A stretch of DNA of 25,013 bases from an uncultured Erysipelotrichaceae bacterium (GCA_902783435.1 CACZQV010000058.1:1-25013), one strand, 5' to 3'. Counted from the stretch's first letter, positions 14,458 through 21,333 are shown. Notes: generated by a model not told the origin, from the letters alone. Program-made: numbers and translations.

Positions 14458-14953
14458 GATATTCTTTTAAATGTTCTAAATATTTTTTATAATCTCTTTT
14501 TTTATAAACATAAACATTACTTTTTACATACTCTCCATCTTTTAGAAATGTATCTTCTTTTAATTTACTAAAATGATTTTTTTCTATAAGTTTAATACAT
14601 TTATCATTAGATTCTATTGCTTCCATAGTAATACTAGTAGCATTATATTCATTAAACAAAGTATTTATTGTTTGTTTTAAAACAATATTTCCTATACCTA
14701 AAGATTGATATTCTTCTCTTATACAAATAGTTATAGTATACTTAGTACTATCTTTATTATTTGTATAAGCAAATCCTAGGTAACCAATTAACTTATTTTT
14801 AATATAAATAGCTAGATTAATATAATCTTTTGATACACTATAAAAATCATAATCACCAAAACAATCTTTTGTAGTATCAAAAGATATTATTTTATCCATT
14901 GTTTTTTTATCTTTTTCATTATTTAAATCTAGTTCTTTATATCTTATTTCCAT
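14444..14953 (-). CDS. GNAT-family N-acetyltransferase, directly behind tRNA-Thr
   Basis: A 169-residue GNAT enzyme, which moves an acetyl group from acetyl-CoA to an amine. The acetyl-CoA-binding motif A is REEYQSLGIGNIVLKQTI, preceded by the beta strand YTITICI. The later ESNDKCIKLIEKNHF matches motif B of the family. The acceptor is unknown; the C-terminal NHF.....FLKDGEYV.SNVYVYKK pattern is of the RimJ/RimL-like type. I start it at 14953 (MEIRYKEL), which follows AAGAGGTATT. The frame is open further upstream to 15028, but that part reads through the tRNA gene and is not coding. Only 14 nt separate the CCA of the tRNA from this ATG, so the gene is probably expressed from the tRNA promoter and freed by 3' processing of the tRNA. 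Confidence 0.85.
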   Translation of the reverse strand: MEIRYKELDLNNEKDKKTMDKIISFDTTKDCFGDYDFYSVSKDYINLAIYIKNKLIGYLGFAYTNNKDSTKYTITICIREEYQSLGIGNIVLKQTINTLFNEYNATSITMEAIESNDKCIKLIEKNHFSKLKEDTFLKDGEYVKSNVYVYKKRDYKKYLEHLKEYQKIN

Positions 14954-14967
14954 AATACCTCTTAATA

Positions 14968-15043
14968 TGGTGCCGATTAAAGGACTTGAACCTTTGACCT
15001 TTTCATTACGAATGAACTGCTCTACCAACTGAGCTAAATCGGC
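14968..15043 (-). tRNA. tRNA-Thr (anticodon CGT)
   Basis: A 76-nt cloverleaf with encoded CCA. The acceptor stem is GCCGATT/AATCGGC, the D arm GCTC-AGTTGGTA-GAGC, the anticodon loop TTCGTAA (anticodon CGT at 15008-15010, reading ACG), and the T arm AAAGG-TTCAAGT-CCTTT, with discriminator A. The anticodon stem (GTTCA/TGAAA) has one G-A mismatch at 27-43. A TGTTATAAT promoter element lies 11 nt upstream. Confidence 0.95.
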
Positions 15044-15053
15044 ATATATGGAA

Positions 15054-15062
15054 ATTATAACA
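15054..15062 (-). promoter_or_regulatory. Extended -10 promoter for tRNA-Thr and the GNAT gene
   Basis: TGTTATAAT on the minus strand directly follows the T-tract of the upstream terminator. The tRNA 5' end is 10 nt beyond the hexamer, giving a precursor leader of only a few nt. Confidence 0.6.
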
Positions 15063-15063
15063 T

Positions 15064-15090
15064 ATAAAAACTACTATTATCTAGTAGTTT
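15064..15090 (-). terminator. Terminator of the gene at 15090-15734
   Basis: A perfect 9-bp stem AAACTACTA/TAGTAGTTT (15068-15076 and 15082-15090) with a 5-nt loop is followed on the minus strand by TTTTTATATG. The stop codon at 15090-15092 abuts the stem. Confidence 0.8.
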
Positions 15091-15734
15091 TACATATTAT
15101 CTTCTTCAGTTTTTTTAATTTTTTCTTTTATTATAGTATTCATATTTTCTAATTCTTCTGTTGGTATTTCTATTTGATTATCTTTTAATTCTCTATACTC
15201 TACTTTTTTATTTATTCCTAATTTTTCTAATTCTAAATTGTATTCATCAATTAATCCATTTATATCGTATCCTACTATTATAGTAGCATTTTCTAATGTA
15301 TATTCTATCGCATCAATTACATTAGATTCTATATCAAATTCATATACTTTTTGAGATAATTCTCTATATTCTTTTAATTCTTCTGATTCATTTATAAAAT
15401 CAATTAATAGTTTTTTTGATTTACTATACTCTATTAAATTATGAAGTTTAATTAAGAATAAATTTAAATCAATTAATGCATTATCGTTTTGATGAACGAT
15501 ATAATGTTCTATCGCTTCATTAACAAGTGAATCTGTATAATCTATATTACTATTTTTAAATCTTTTATACATACTTCTCATTTTATTTCCAGAGTATAGT
15601 CCAATATTTTCTATTCTTATATTTGGGATTATAAATTTTATAGGTGCTAATAATTTATTTATCATATCATAAGCAGATTCAAATTTTCGACTTATTCTAT
15701 CTATTTCGTCTTTATCAGTCCACATTTCTTTCAT
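15090..15734 (-). CDS. Protein of unknown function, mostly helical
   Basis: A 214-residue cytoplasmic protein that I do not recognise. It is highly charged, with no Cys, no signal peptide and no membrane segment. Helix-forming stretches alternate throughout (for example EAIEHYIVHQNDNALIDLNL around 72-93 and YRELSQKVYEFDIESNVIDA around 122-141). The C-terminus (ELENMNTIIKEKIKKTEEDNM) may form a short coiled coil. It starts at ATG 15732-15734 after AAAGGGGTGACTAT. It has one of the best promoters of the window, TTGAAA-17-TATAAT with TGT before the -10, and its own terminator, so it is a single-gene unit. It is divergent from the small plus-strand gene at 15860. Function unknown. Confidence 0.75.
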   Translation of the reverse strand: MKEMWTDKDEIDRISRKFESAYDMINKLLAPIKFIIPNIRIENIGLYSGNKMRSMYKRFKNSNIDYTDSLVNEAIEHYIVHQNDNALIDLNLFLIKLHNLIEYSKSKKLLIDFINESEELKEYRELSQKVYEFDIESNVIDAIEYTLENATIIVGYDINGLIDEYNLELEKLGINKKVEYRELKDNQIEIPTEELENMNTIIKEKIKKTEEDNM

Positions 15735-15759
15735 ATAGTCACCCCTTTAATTGGGACAT

Positions 15760-15788
15760 ATTATAACATACTTTATTATTTTTTTCAA
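15760..15788 (-). promoter_or_regulatory. Promoter of the gene at 15090-15734
   Basis: On the minus strand TTGAAA (15788-15783) is followed after 17 nt by TATAAT (15765-15760), with TGT as the -10 extension. Confidence 0.75.
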
Positions 15789-15805
15789 TGACAAAAGATT
15801 ATCAT

Positions 15806-15833
15806 TTGCTTTTTTATAAAAATATAATATAAT
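15806..15833 (+). promoter_or_regulatory. Candidate promoter of the small plus-strand gene
   Basis: TTGCTT (15806-15811) is followed after 16 nt by TATAAT (15828-15833), 27 nt ahead of the ATG at 15860. It is back to back with the minus-strand promoter at 15760-15788. Confidence 0.5.
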
Positions 15834-15859
15834 GTACAACTGAAATAGATTATAAAGAT

Positions 15860-16075
15860 ATGGAATCTCAATATCCAGATGCCAATTATTATGGTGAAAT
15901 AATAGAAGATGAAGAAGATAGTTCTTTATATGATACTATTACTGTTATTGATGCAGACACAGAACAATTTGAAAGAGTATTAAGTGAATCTAATAATATA
16001 GAAGACTGGTATTGTGAATATATCAGTGAAGATAATTCTAGTAATGTTAAAGTATATAAAATTAAGTATAAATAA
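15860..16075 (+). CDS. Small acidic protein of unknown function; the only plus-strand gene
   Basis: A 71-residue reading frame with 19 Asp/Glu, mostly in the first two thirds (EIIEDEEDSS, DADTEQFE), and a basic end (KVYKIKYK). The pattern of short strands (YDTITVID, WYCEYIS, NVKVYKIKY) suggests a small alpha/beta fold. No signal or membrane segment. The start is weakly supported: only AAAGAT precedes the ATG and no good SD is present. The frame is open back to a TAA at about 15831-15833 but holds no other usual start codon. A promoter-like TTGCTT-16-TATAAT lies upstream and a perfect terminator hairpin follows, which argues for a real transcript. It could be a complete small gene or the surviving tail of a longer one. 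I do not recognise a family. Confidence 0.55.
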   Translation: MESQYPDANYYGEIIEDEEDSSLYDTITVIDADTEQFERVLSESNNIEDWYCEYISEDNSSNVKVYKIKYK

Positions 16076-16104
16076 ATAGTAGAGGTTTAATCCTCTACTA
16101 TTTT
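16074..16104. terminator. Bidirectional terminator shared by two convergent genes
   Basis: A perfect stem AGTAGAGG/CCTCTACT, extendable to 12 bp with A-T pairs (16074-16085 and 16092-16103), has a 6-nt loop. T-rich tails lie on both strands. The plus-strand stop (16073-16075) is at its foot and the minus-strand TAA (16087-16089) in its loop. Confidence 0.8.
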
Positions 16105-16599
16105 ACATTTAGTTCCAACTTTTTTAGCTAAAGCAAGCCAATTTGCTACTTTAGCTTTTTTATTTTCAAATACACTAGATGTTTTTCCTTCTATTGCTGA
16201 TAATTTATCTACATCTAATTTATCATAGTTAATTAACATATTAATAGCTACTGAATTATCTGTTCTTGTAACAGTAATATCATAATATTCTAATCCTACG
16301 TAATGACTTTTAATACTTCTATATGCATTTTCATATGTATTTAAAACTTCTTCATTATCAGATGTTACTTTTTCTTCTGATTTAACAACATTTAAAATAT
16401 CTCCAGTATAATATATATCATAATTAAGATCTGCTTCCCCATCAGTAACTGCTCCTTGTCTTGTACAATGTTTATGTTCCATACTAGATGTGTTTACTTC
16501 TTTTCCGTTACTTATAACTTTATTACTAGTCTTTTCTTTTTCACAACCTGTAATTATTAATATAGATAAAATTAAAACTATAATACTAATTTTCTTCAT
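16087..16599 (-). CDS. Lipoprotein, resembling the YehR/DUF1307 type
   Basis: A 170-residue predicted lipoprotein. A signal peptide with lipobox ITGC places the lipidated Cys at 19 (MKKISIIVLILSILIITGC). After a Lys/Ser/Asn-rich linker comes a soluble domain with the pattern DIYYTGDILNVVKSEEKVTS, YENAYRSIKSHYVGLEYYDI and AINMLINYDKLDVDKL. This is reminiscent of the DUF1307 lipoprotein YehR; that likeness is by eye. Cys41 (EHKHCTRQG) and Cys166 (GTKCKIVED) could form a disulfide. It starts inside the end of the DUF1003 gene, 14 nt overlap, with GGAGAATTCAA as SD, so translation of the two is probably coupled. It ends in a hairpin shared with the convergent plus-strand gene. Role unknown. Confidence 0.75.
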   Translation of the reverse strand: MKKISIIVLILSILIITGCEKEKTSNKVISNGKEVNTSSMEHKHCTRQGAVTDGEADLNYDIYYTGDILNVVKSEEKVTSDNEEVLNTYENAYRSIKSHYVGLEYYDITVTRTDNSVAINMLINYDKLDVDKLSAIEGKTSSVFENKKAKVANWLALAKKVGTKCKIVED

Positions 16600-17107
16600 T
16601 TGAATTCTCCAATTCTTTCATTATTTTTCTTTGATTTTTTAAAATCATTTCCATTTTATCATGTAATTCTTCTAATATTATTTCACTTTTTAAATCTGTA
16701 CGATAATCATTTTGGTTTCTTAAACTATCTTTAGCAGCTTGACGATTTTGACTCATCATAATGATAGGTGCTTGTAGTGCTGCAATACAAGATAATACTA
16801 AATTAAGTAATATAAATGGATATGGATCTATTTCACTACCCTCAGTTAATACTATTCCATTTATTATTACCCATGCAACTAAAAAGAAACTAAATCCTAA
16901 AACAAATCCCCATGAACCAGCTATTTCTGATACTTTATCAGCTGCTTTATCACCAAAAGTCATTTTTGCTTCTTCCTGTTTATCTACATCTATACTAATT
17001 GGTTGATCTATAAGAAGATCAATTAATTCATCTTCATCAGCTTCATCTAATGAACTATTTTTTAGTAACATTTGTACTATTTCTTTTTTTGTTTTTTTCT
17101 TTTCCAT
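16586..17107 (-). CDS. DUF1003 family membrane protein
   Basis: A 173-residue protein with the DUF1003 core: FGDKAADKVSEIAGSWGFVL (51-70), a first membrane segment at about 66-87, DPYPFILLNLVLSCIAALQA (94-113) covering the second, then IIMMSQNRQAAKDSLRNQNDY (115-135) and a long charged C-terminal helix (LKSEIILEELHDKMEMILKNQRKIMKELE). The Cys-containing N-terminal part seen in some DUF1003 proteins is replaced by an acidic helical segment (LDEADEDELIDLLIDQP). The role of the family is not established. ATG follows ATGGTGATAAT. The -10 is only 15 nt ahead of the start, so the leader is about 9 nt. It overlaps the lipoprotein gene by 14 nt. Confidence 0.9.
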   Translation of the reverse strand: MEKKKTKKEIVQMLLKNSSLDEADEDELIDLLIDQPISIDVDKQEEAKMTFGDKAADKVSEIAGSWGFVLGFSFFLVAWVIINGIVLTEGSEIDPYPFILLNLVLSCIAALQAPIIMMSQNRQAAKDSLRNQNDYRTDLKSEIILEELHDKMEMILKNQRKIMKELENSNEEN

Positions 17108-17122
17108 ATTATCACCATATTA

Positions 17123-17131
17123 ATTATAACA
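17123..17131 (-). promoter_or_regulatory. Extended -10 promoter for the DUF1003/lipoprotein pair
   Basis: TGTTATAAT on the minus strand is fused to the T-tract of the upstream terminator and ends 15 nt from the ATG at 17107. This implies a leader of about 9 nt. Confidence 0.6.
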
Positions 17132-17157
17132 TAAAAAGAAGTTTAAATAAACTTCTT
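17131..17157 (-). terminator. Terminator of the hydrolase gene, inside its last codons
   Basis: A perfect 9-bp stem AAGAAGTTT/AAACTTCTT with loop ATTT is followed by TTTATG. The last codons (KKFI and TAA) form the 5' arm and loop. Confidence 0.8.
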
Positions 17158-17976
17158 AATTTCTGTGAATACTTCTGTTTCTAATTCTTTATCCATGTCT
17201 TTTAAGAATCCATGTGATGAGAAAGGTATTTCTACATATTTATATTCTTTATTTTTATCACTAAATTCTTTAATTTCATCTTTTAATGAATCTACTTTTC
17301 CTACTAATATTAAAGTAGATGGAATATTACTAGTACTTTGATTTATTGGATATAATAAATCATCTTTTAAATCTTTTTTACACGCAATAAATTCAAAATA
17401 CTTATTAATATTATCTATTAAATTAATATTAAAATCTGTATTAGTTTTAATTGATTCATAATTAGAATGATTATTAGTTACTACTGGATAAAATAATACT
17501 TCTTTTACAATATTAATTTCATTATCATTTAAATAATTAATACCTGAGATTATATTAGCTCCAGTAGAATCTCCCATTAAACATATATTTTCACTTTCTA
17601 TAGTATTTCTATTTAGTTCTCTATATAAATATTTAACTGTATTATATATATCATTATACATTTCTTTATATTTATGTTTATCTTCATTATATTCAATAGC
17701 TATTACTAATCTATCAGTCTTAGAAGCTATTTTTTTACATATATCACTGTATTTTTCAACACAATCAGTAACAATACCATTACCATGAATATATATAATA
17801 GCTTTATCTAAGTTAGATACTTTCTTAGGATAAAATATTCTTACTGGTAGAATTTCTTCATCTATTATTATTTTATAATTACTAATATTCTTTTTAGATA
17901 TAGTTGGATGTAGTATTTCTGTTACTGTTCTAAAAAGTTTATAAATAATTTCATTATCGAATTCATTTTGTACCAT
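17143..17976 (-). CDS. Alpha/beta hydrolase, hormone-sensitive-lipase type (Abhydrolase_3)
   Basis: A 277-residue esterase or lipase-like enzyme without signal peptide, probably cytoplasmic. The oxyanion-hole motif is IYIHGNG (61-67), a variant of HGGG. The nucleophile elbow is GDSTGAN (135-141) with Ser137. The likely acid is Asp229 (GKVDSLKDE) and the His is His255 (SSHGF). The spacing matches the HSL (family IV) group, and the FYP segments (48-50, 162-164) are also typical. The substrate is unknown. ATG follows ATGGTGATAAT. The -10 is poor (GATAAT region at about 17987). Its terminator overlaps the C-terminal codons. It lies just downstream of two acyltransferase genes, so lipid metabolism is possible, but it has a separate transcript. 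Confidence 0.85.
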   Translation of the reverse strand: MVQNEFDNEIIYKLFRTVTEILHPTISKKNISNYKIIIDEEILPVRIFYPKKVSNLDKAIIYIHGNGIVTDCVEKYSDICKKIASKTDRLVIAIEYNEDKHKYKEMYNDIYNTVKYLYRELNRNTIESENICLMGDSTGANIISGINYLNDNEINIVKEVLFYPVVTNNHSNYESIKTNTDFNINLIDNINKYFEFIACKKDLKDDLLYPINQSTSNIPSTLILVGKVDSLKDEIKEFSDKNKEYKYVEIPFSSHGFLKDMDKELETEVFTEIKKFI

Positions 17977-17999
17977 ATTATCACCATAATTATCATAAC

Positions 18000-18032
18000 A
18001 AAAAAAAAGAAACTTATAAATAACAAGCTTCT
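18000..18032 (-). terminator. Terminator of the acyltransferase pair
   Basis: The minus strand has AGAAGCTT...AAGTTTCT (8 bp with one G-U) around a 9-nt loop, followed by a T-run of about nine. Confidence 0.75.
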
Positions 18033-18052
18033 TCAGTTTACATTATTAGTCA

Positions 18053-18859
18053 TTATTTTTTTAAATTTTCTTTTACTAGTTTTTTTATTTCTTTATCTAG
18101 TTTTTTATTTGACTTTTCTAAGTCCTCATCTACTTTAAATGGTTTACCTATATTAATAGTTAAATCTTTACTTCTAAACTTATAAGTACCTGTAATTGCA
18201 TATGGTACTATTAATGCATTAGTTTTAGAAGCCATTGATACAGTACCAAATTTTAATGGTAATAAGTAATTATCTATATACTCTTCTTTGTCTTTTAAAT
18301 AATTATCTATATCAAATATATTATTAATAAATTCTTCTTTAGGTATTTTATTATTATCTTTTAATTCTTCTAAATAATTTATTAATGATAATTTATTTTT
18401 CTTAATCTTTTTAGAAAACTCTTTTATAGTCATTTTATCTTTAAAATATTTATTATATAAATTATTTATTTTTTCTTCTTTTAAGCTGTTTCTAGTACCT
18501 TCTGGGAATATTCCTAGTGCTTTAGATTCTTTTAATACTTGGATAGCTTTAGATTTAGCATTTTCATCTTTTGTAGTTCTATCTACTGGAATACACCCAA
18601 CAGTTTCAAAGAACCATTTAAATTTTCCTTCTTTATATTTTTTATCAAAGTATTCTTTTTTTGCCATATAATGAATTGGTCTTTTAGTAGATATTATCAT
18701 ATTGCATTGATCCATTATATGAATGTGATTACCAGCTAAAATGATTGGCCCTTTACCAGGAATGTTTTCACTACCTTTAATTTTTGGATTGTACCAAAAT
18801 TTATATATAGGAGATAGAATTGCTTTAAGTATTTTATATCCTGTCATTTTATCTTTCAT
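18053..18859 (-). CDS. PlsC-like acyltransferase with an inserted helical segment
   Basis: A 268-residue lysophospholipid/glycerol-3-phosphate acyltransferase-like protein. These enzymes add the second acyl chain in phosphatidic acid synthesis at the membrane. The NHxxxxD box is NHIHIMD (44-50), with catalytic His45 and Asp50. Later blocks are VGCIPVDR (87-94) and GIFPEGTRN (116-124). The next block, KFGTVSMASKTNALIVPYAI (203-222), is normally about 10-20 residues further on. Here about 75 residues rich in Lys, Glu and Asn (about 126-200) are inserted. The paralogue immediately upstream lacks this insert (196 residues in all). Its start overlaps the end of that gene by 11 nt, with GAGGCG as SD, so the two are translationally coupled. 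The chain has no clear membrane segment beyond the N-terminal amphipathic stretch. Confidence 0.85.
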   Translation of the reverse strand: MKDKMTGYKILKAILSPIYKFWYNPKIKGSENIPGKGPIILAGNHIHIMDQCNMIISTKRPIHYMAKKEYFDKKYKEGKFKWFFETVGCIPVDRTTKDENAKSKAIQVLKESKALGIFPEGTRNSLKEEKINNLYNKYFKDKMTIKEFSKKIKKNKLSLINYLEELKDNNKIPKEEFINNIFDIDNYLKDKEEYIDNYLLPLKFGTVSMASKTNALIVPYAITGTYKFRSKDLTINIGKPFKVDEDLEKSNKKLDKEIKKLVKENLKK

Positions 18860-19439
18860 GTTTATTCGCCTCTATTTTATTACTTACTAATTTCATTAAT
18901 TTTTCATTTTCTTTTGTTAAATCATCTAATATTTTTATTGGTTCTAAAAACTCTATTTGAACACTTTTACCAAATATTTTATATTTACCAGTAATTATAA
19001 AAGGTACTAGTTTTGTATTAGTATCATGAGATGCTTTTACTGCACCTATTTTAAAATTCATTATAGTTTTATCAGTTCTATTAATTGTACCTTCTGGAAA
19101 TATTCCTACACATAAATTATTATTTAAATAATCAACAGCTCCAGATAAAGCATTATGATCATGTATTTTTCTATTTACTGAAATACATCCCATACCTTTA
19201 GCTATAAATTTAGTTATTCCATGAAATAATTCTTCTTTAGCTAAGAAATGTATTTGTCTTTTTTGTACTCCTACAAGCATTACTGGATCTAACCATTTAG
19301 TATGATTACCTGCGAGTAATACCCTACCAGTATTAGGTATATTTTCAAGTCCTTTAACTTTAGGATGAAAGAATACTTTTATAAAAAATACTACTAATGG
19401 TCTTACTACTTTGTAAAATATTGTATCTTTTGGTTTCAT
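18849..19439 (-). CDS. plsC: PlsC-like 1-acyl-glycerol-3-phosphate acyltransferase
   Basis: A 196-residue acyltransferase, the compact form of the family. A hydrophobic N-terminal stretch (VVRPLVVFFIKVFF, 11-24) probably touches the membrane. The motifs are NHTKWLD (45-51) with His46 and Asp51, MGCISVNR (83-90), GIFPEGTINRT (112-122), KIGAVKASHDTNTKLVPFIITG (130-151). These four blocks match AGPAT enzymes, which make phosphatidic acid from lysophosphatidic acid. Two adjacent copies mean I cannot say which is the essential PlsC. This one, lacking the insert, is the more canonical. ATG follows AGGTGATAAG, with TGATATAAT 15 nt ahead of the start and a terminator just before that. It is the first gene of a two-gene unit. 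Confidence 0.88.
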   Translation of the reverse strand: MKPKDTIFYKVVRPLVVFFIKVFFHPKVKGLENIPNTGRVLLAGNHTKWLDPVMLVGVQKRQIHFLAKEELFHGITKFIAKGMGCISVNRKIHDHNALSGAVDYLNNNLCVGIFPEGTINRTDKTIMNFKIGAVKASHDTNTKLVPFIITGKYKIFGKSVQIEFLEPIKILDDLTKENEKLMKLVSNKIEANKHER

Positions 19440-19454
19440 CTTATCACCTAATTA

Positions 19455-19463
19455 ATTATATCA
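19455..19463 (-). promoter_or_regulatory. Extended -10 promoter for the acyltransferase pair
   Basis: TGATATAAT on the minus strand directly follows the T-tract of the preceding terminator and ends 15 nt from the ATG at 19439. Confidence 0.6.
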
Positions 19464-19464
19464 T

Positions 19465-19493
19465 AAAAAAAGAATATAATTAGTATATTCTTT
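19465..19493 (-). terminator. Terminator of the DUF4428-type gene
   Basis: A perfect 10-bp stem AAAGAATATA/TATATTCTTT (19469-19478 and 19484-19493), loop of 5, then T-run on the minus strand. Confidence 0.85.
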
Positions 19494-19502
19494 TGTCTAG
19501 TC

Positions 19503-20327
19503 TTATTTATTCATCAAGATATTATAAATTTCTTTTGTTAAAGCTAAATAATATCCATATTCTTGGATATGTTCCCAGTTTTTTAAACTACATTTAAATC
19601 CATAAGAATAATCTGGCATTCTTGATTTATCTTTAAATATTAAATTTCTTAGTGAAGTCCCATCATATACTTCTGCTTGGTTTTGAACATCTATTTCTGG
19701 AGCTTGAAGAATAAGTTCTGTTATTTTCATAGCTAAGTTTTCTTTTAATCTTTCTCCTTCATTATAGATTTGAACTGTACCATTATTTAATGTAATTCTC
19801 ATATAATGAAAATATGGATGATTTACTCTTATTTCTAATGTAAAACTATACATATAAGTATAATGTTTAGGATTATAACTTACTTGCGTTCCATTTTCAG
19901 TCTTTTTTTCTTCTCTTTTTGATTCATGTACATCTATATCAATACTTTCAATTTGTGAGAATTCTATAATATCAGGATTTTTATCAATGATATCATTGAC
20001 ACCTGTAACTTTTTTAGGTCCTTTAAATAATCCTTCACTTGTATCATCTACAGCTATGAATCTTTTGTTTTTTTCATCAATTAAGATACATCCAAAATCT
20101 CCAAATATTCTTGTTGGTTCAAATGATTTTAAGTTTTCTTGATTTTGTTTTCTATACTCTATTTGTTTCTTTATATCATCTACAGTTGATTCTTTATAAT
20201 CGATAAACCATGGAGAAAGTAATTTTTTACATTCCTTACAAATATTTCCATCTTTTACTTTAGTACCACCTAAAATACCAGTTTTACCATCACATATAGC
20301 ACAATCTTTTTTTCCAAATAATCCCAT
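19503..20327 (-). CDS. DUF4428-type zinc-ribbon protein
   Basis: A 274-residue protein. The N-terminus holds a CxxC...CxxC zinc ribbon (Cys9, Cys12, Cys30, Cys33) in the arrangement of DUF4428 (KKDCAICDGKTGILGGTKVKDG). A helical linker (STVDDIKKQIEYRKQNQENL) follows, then a beta-rich domain from about 70 to 215 (FGCILIDEKNKRFIAVDD, YTYMYSFTLEIRVNHPYF, MRITLNNGTVQIYN), which looks like a PH-like or similar strand-rich fold. A C-terminal helical part ends in YLALTKEIYNILMNK. Proteins of this build are common in Bacillota and their role is unknown. No membrane segment. ATG follows AGGAAGGTGTCTT, and the promoter is TGCTATAAT at 20348-20356. It is a single-gene unit by position. Confidence 0.8.
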   Translation of the reverse strand: MGLFGKKDCAICDGKTGILGGTKVKDGNICKECKKLLSPWFIDYKESTVDDIKKQIEYRKQNQENLKSFEPTRIFGDFGCILIDEKNKRFIAVDDTSEGLFKGPKKVTGVNDIIDKNPDIIEFSQIESIDIDVHESKREEKKTENGTQVSYNPKHYTYMYSFTLEIRVNHPYFHYMRITLNNGTVQIYNEGERLKENLAMKITELILQAPEIDVQNQAEVYDGTSLRNLIFKDKSRMPDYSYGFKCSLKNWEHIQEYGYYLALTKEIYNILMNK

Positions 20328-20347
20328 AAGACACCTTCCTTTAATAA

Positions 20348-20356
20348 ATTATAGCA
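20348..20356 (-). promoter_or_regulatory. Extended -10 promoter for the DUF4428-type gene
   Basis: TGCTATAAT on the minus strand in the 31-nt gap behind the XRE gene. No terminator hairpin of the usual kind is present in that gap. Confidence 0.55.
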
Positions 20357-20358
20357 AA

Positions 20359-21243
20359 CTATTTATTTTCTTTAAACATTTTCCTTCTATAATTATTATC
20401 TTCTTTAGCGTTAAATCCATCAGGTAAATATTCTTTAGGTATTTCATTCTCATAATCTATACTCATAGTATAATCAGTAAATATTATTTCTACATATATT
20501 ATTTTACTTTTACCATCAGTTAATGCATATACAAATCCATAATACTTATCTGAATCCATAGATAATAATTTATAATTACTAAAACCAGTTGCTTCATAAT
20601 AATTATATTTTTCTATACCAAGTTTTTTTAATCTTTCTATTTCTTTTTGATAAGATTTTTCATCATAATCTACTACTAAATAAGATAGATATTGATCATC
20701 TATAAAACTTTCATTAATCATTTTAAAATCTAATACATTTAATTTTTTTATACTTTTTGGAAATATTTCTTCTGACATACTCCATTTATTCTTATATACT
20801 CCTTTTGCTTTTGAACCAATAACATTATTATATTCAGTTTTATTTGTAGTTATATGTAGTCTATTATCAAATCCTATAGTTAAATAAAAAATTGTTCCTA
20901 CTACTAGAATAATGTTTATTGATATTATTACTCCTACTATTATGATTGACCTTAATCTATCTCTTTGTTTTTTCATTTTATAATATTCTTTTAGAATCAA
21001 ATCTATATCATTATTATTTTTTTCTTCTTTTGATAATCTTTCTCCATTTATAAATTCATTTATATCTATATCTAAAATATTACATAAATCTTTTAATATA
21101 GAATAATCAGGCATGTTTTTTCCATTTTCCCATCTGCTTACAGTTCTATTTGTAATATTTAATTTTTCTGCTAATTCACTTTGAGTTATATTCTTTTCTT
21201 TCCTACAATTAGAAATAAATTTACCTATTTTTTCTTGATTCAT
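20359..21243 (-). CDS. XRE-family HTH regulator with a membrane segment and extracytoplasmic domain
   Basis: A 294-residue protein. Residues 1-66 are an XRE helix-turn-helix (ITQSELAEKLNI, RTVSRWENGKNMPDYSILKDL). A charged linker leads to one membrane helix at about 99-123 (SIIIVGVIISINIILVVGTIFYLTI). The remaining 170 residues lie on the far side, with many Tyr/Lys (ASP-rich stretches such as VVDYDEKSYQKEIERLKKLG). It is a one-pass sensor-regulator type: DNA-binding inside, an outer domain of unknown ligand. The HTH part is very similar to that of the gene at 22261-22737 (first 66 residues share IGKFI, SRWENG, MPDYS, LKDLCN). AAAGGAG precedes the start. The upstream block is also shared with that paralogue, which suggests a common control site. 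The target genes are not known; the lipoprotein between the two is a candidate. Confidence 0.82.
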   Translation of the reverse strand: MNQEKIGKFISNCRKEKNITQSELAEKLNITNRTVSRWENGKNMPDYSILKDLCNILDIDINEFINGERLSKEEKNNNDIDLILKEYYKMKKQRDRLRSIIIVGVIISINIILVVGTIFYLTIGFDNRLHITTNKTEYNNVIGSKAKGVYKNKWSMSEEIFPKSIKKLNVLDFKMINESFIDDQYLSYLVVDYDEKSYQKEIERLKKLGIEKYNYYEATGFSNYKLLSMDSDKYYGFVYALTDGKSKIIYVEIIFTDYTMSIDYENEIPKEYLPDGFNAKEDNNYRRKMFKENK

Positions 21244-21250
21244 ATAATTT

Positions 21251-21300
21251 CTCCTTTCAAAGTAAATTATATAATTATATTAATTATTTGTAGACGACAT
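21251..21300 (-). promoter_or_regulatory. Leader block shared with the paralogous XRE gene (copy 1)
   Basis: On the minus strand TGTCGTCTACAAAT precedes ATTAATATA, ATATAATT and an ACT..TGAAAGGA element. The same order occurs at 22745-22797. The promoter -10 is TATAAT near 21270, and TGTCGTCTACA has TGT...ACA ends. Likely promoter and operator. Confidence 0.4.
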
Positions 21301-21333
21301 AAAATGAGAATCTCTATATTTTTATTTTAACAT

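Noticed and set aside
14954..15028. N-terminal extension of the GNAT gene up to 15028
   Set aside because: The frame is open but reads through tRNA-Thr. A better SD (AAGAGG) and a family-like N-terminus fit the ATG at 14953.
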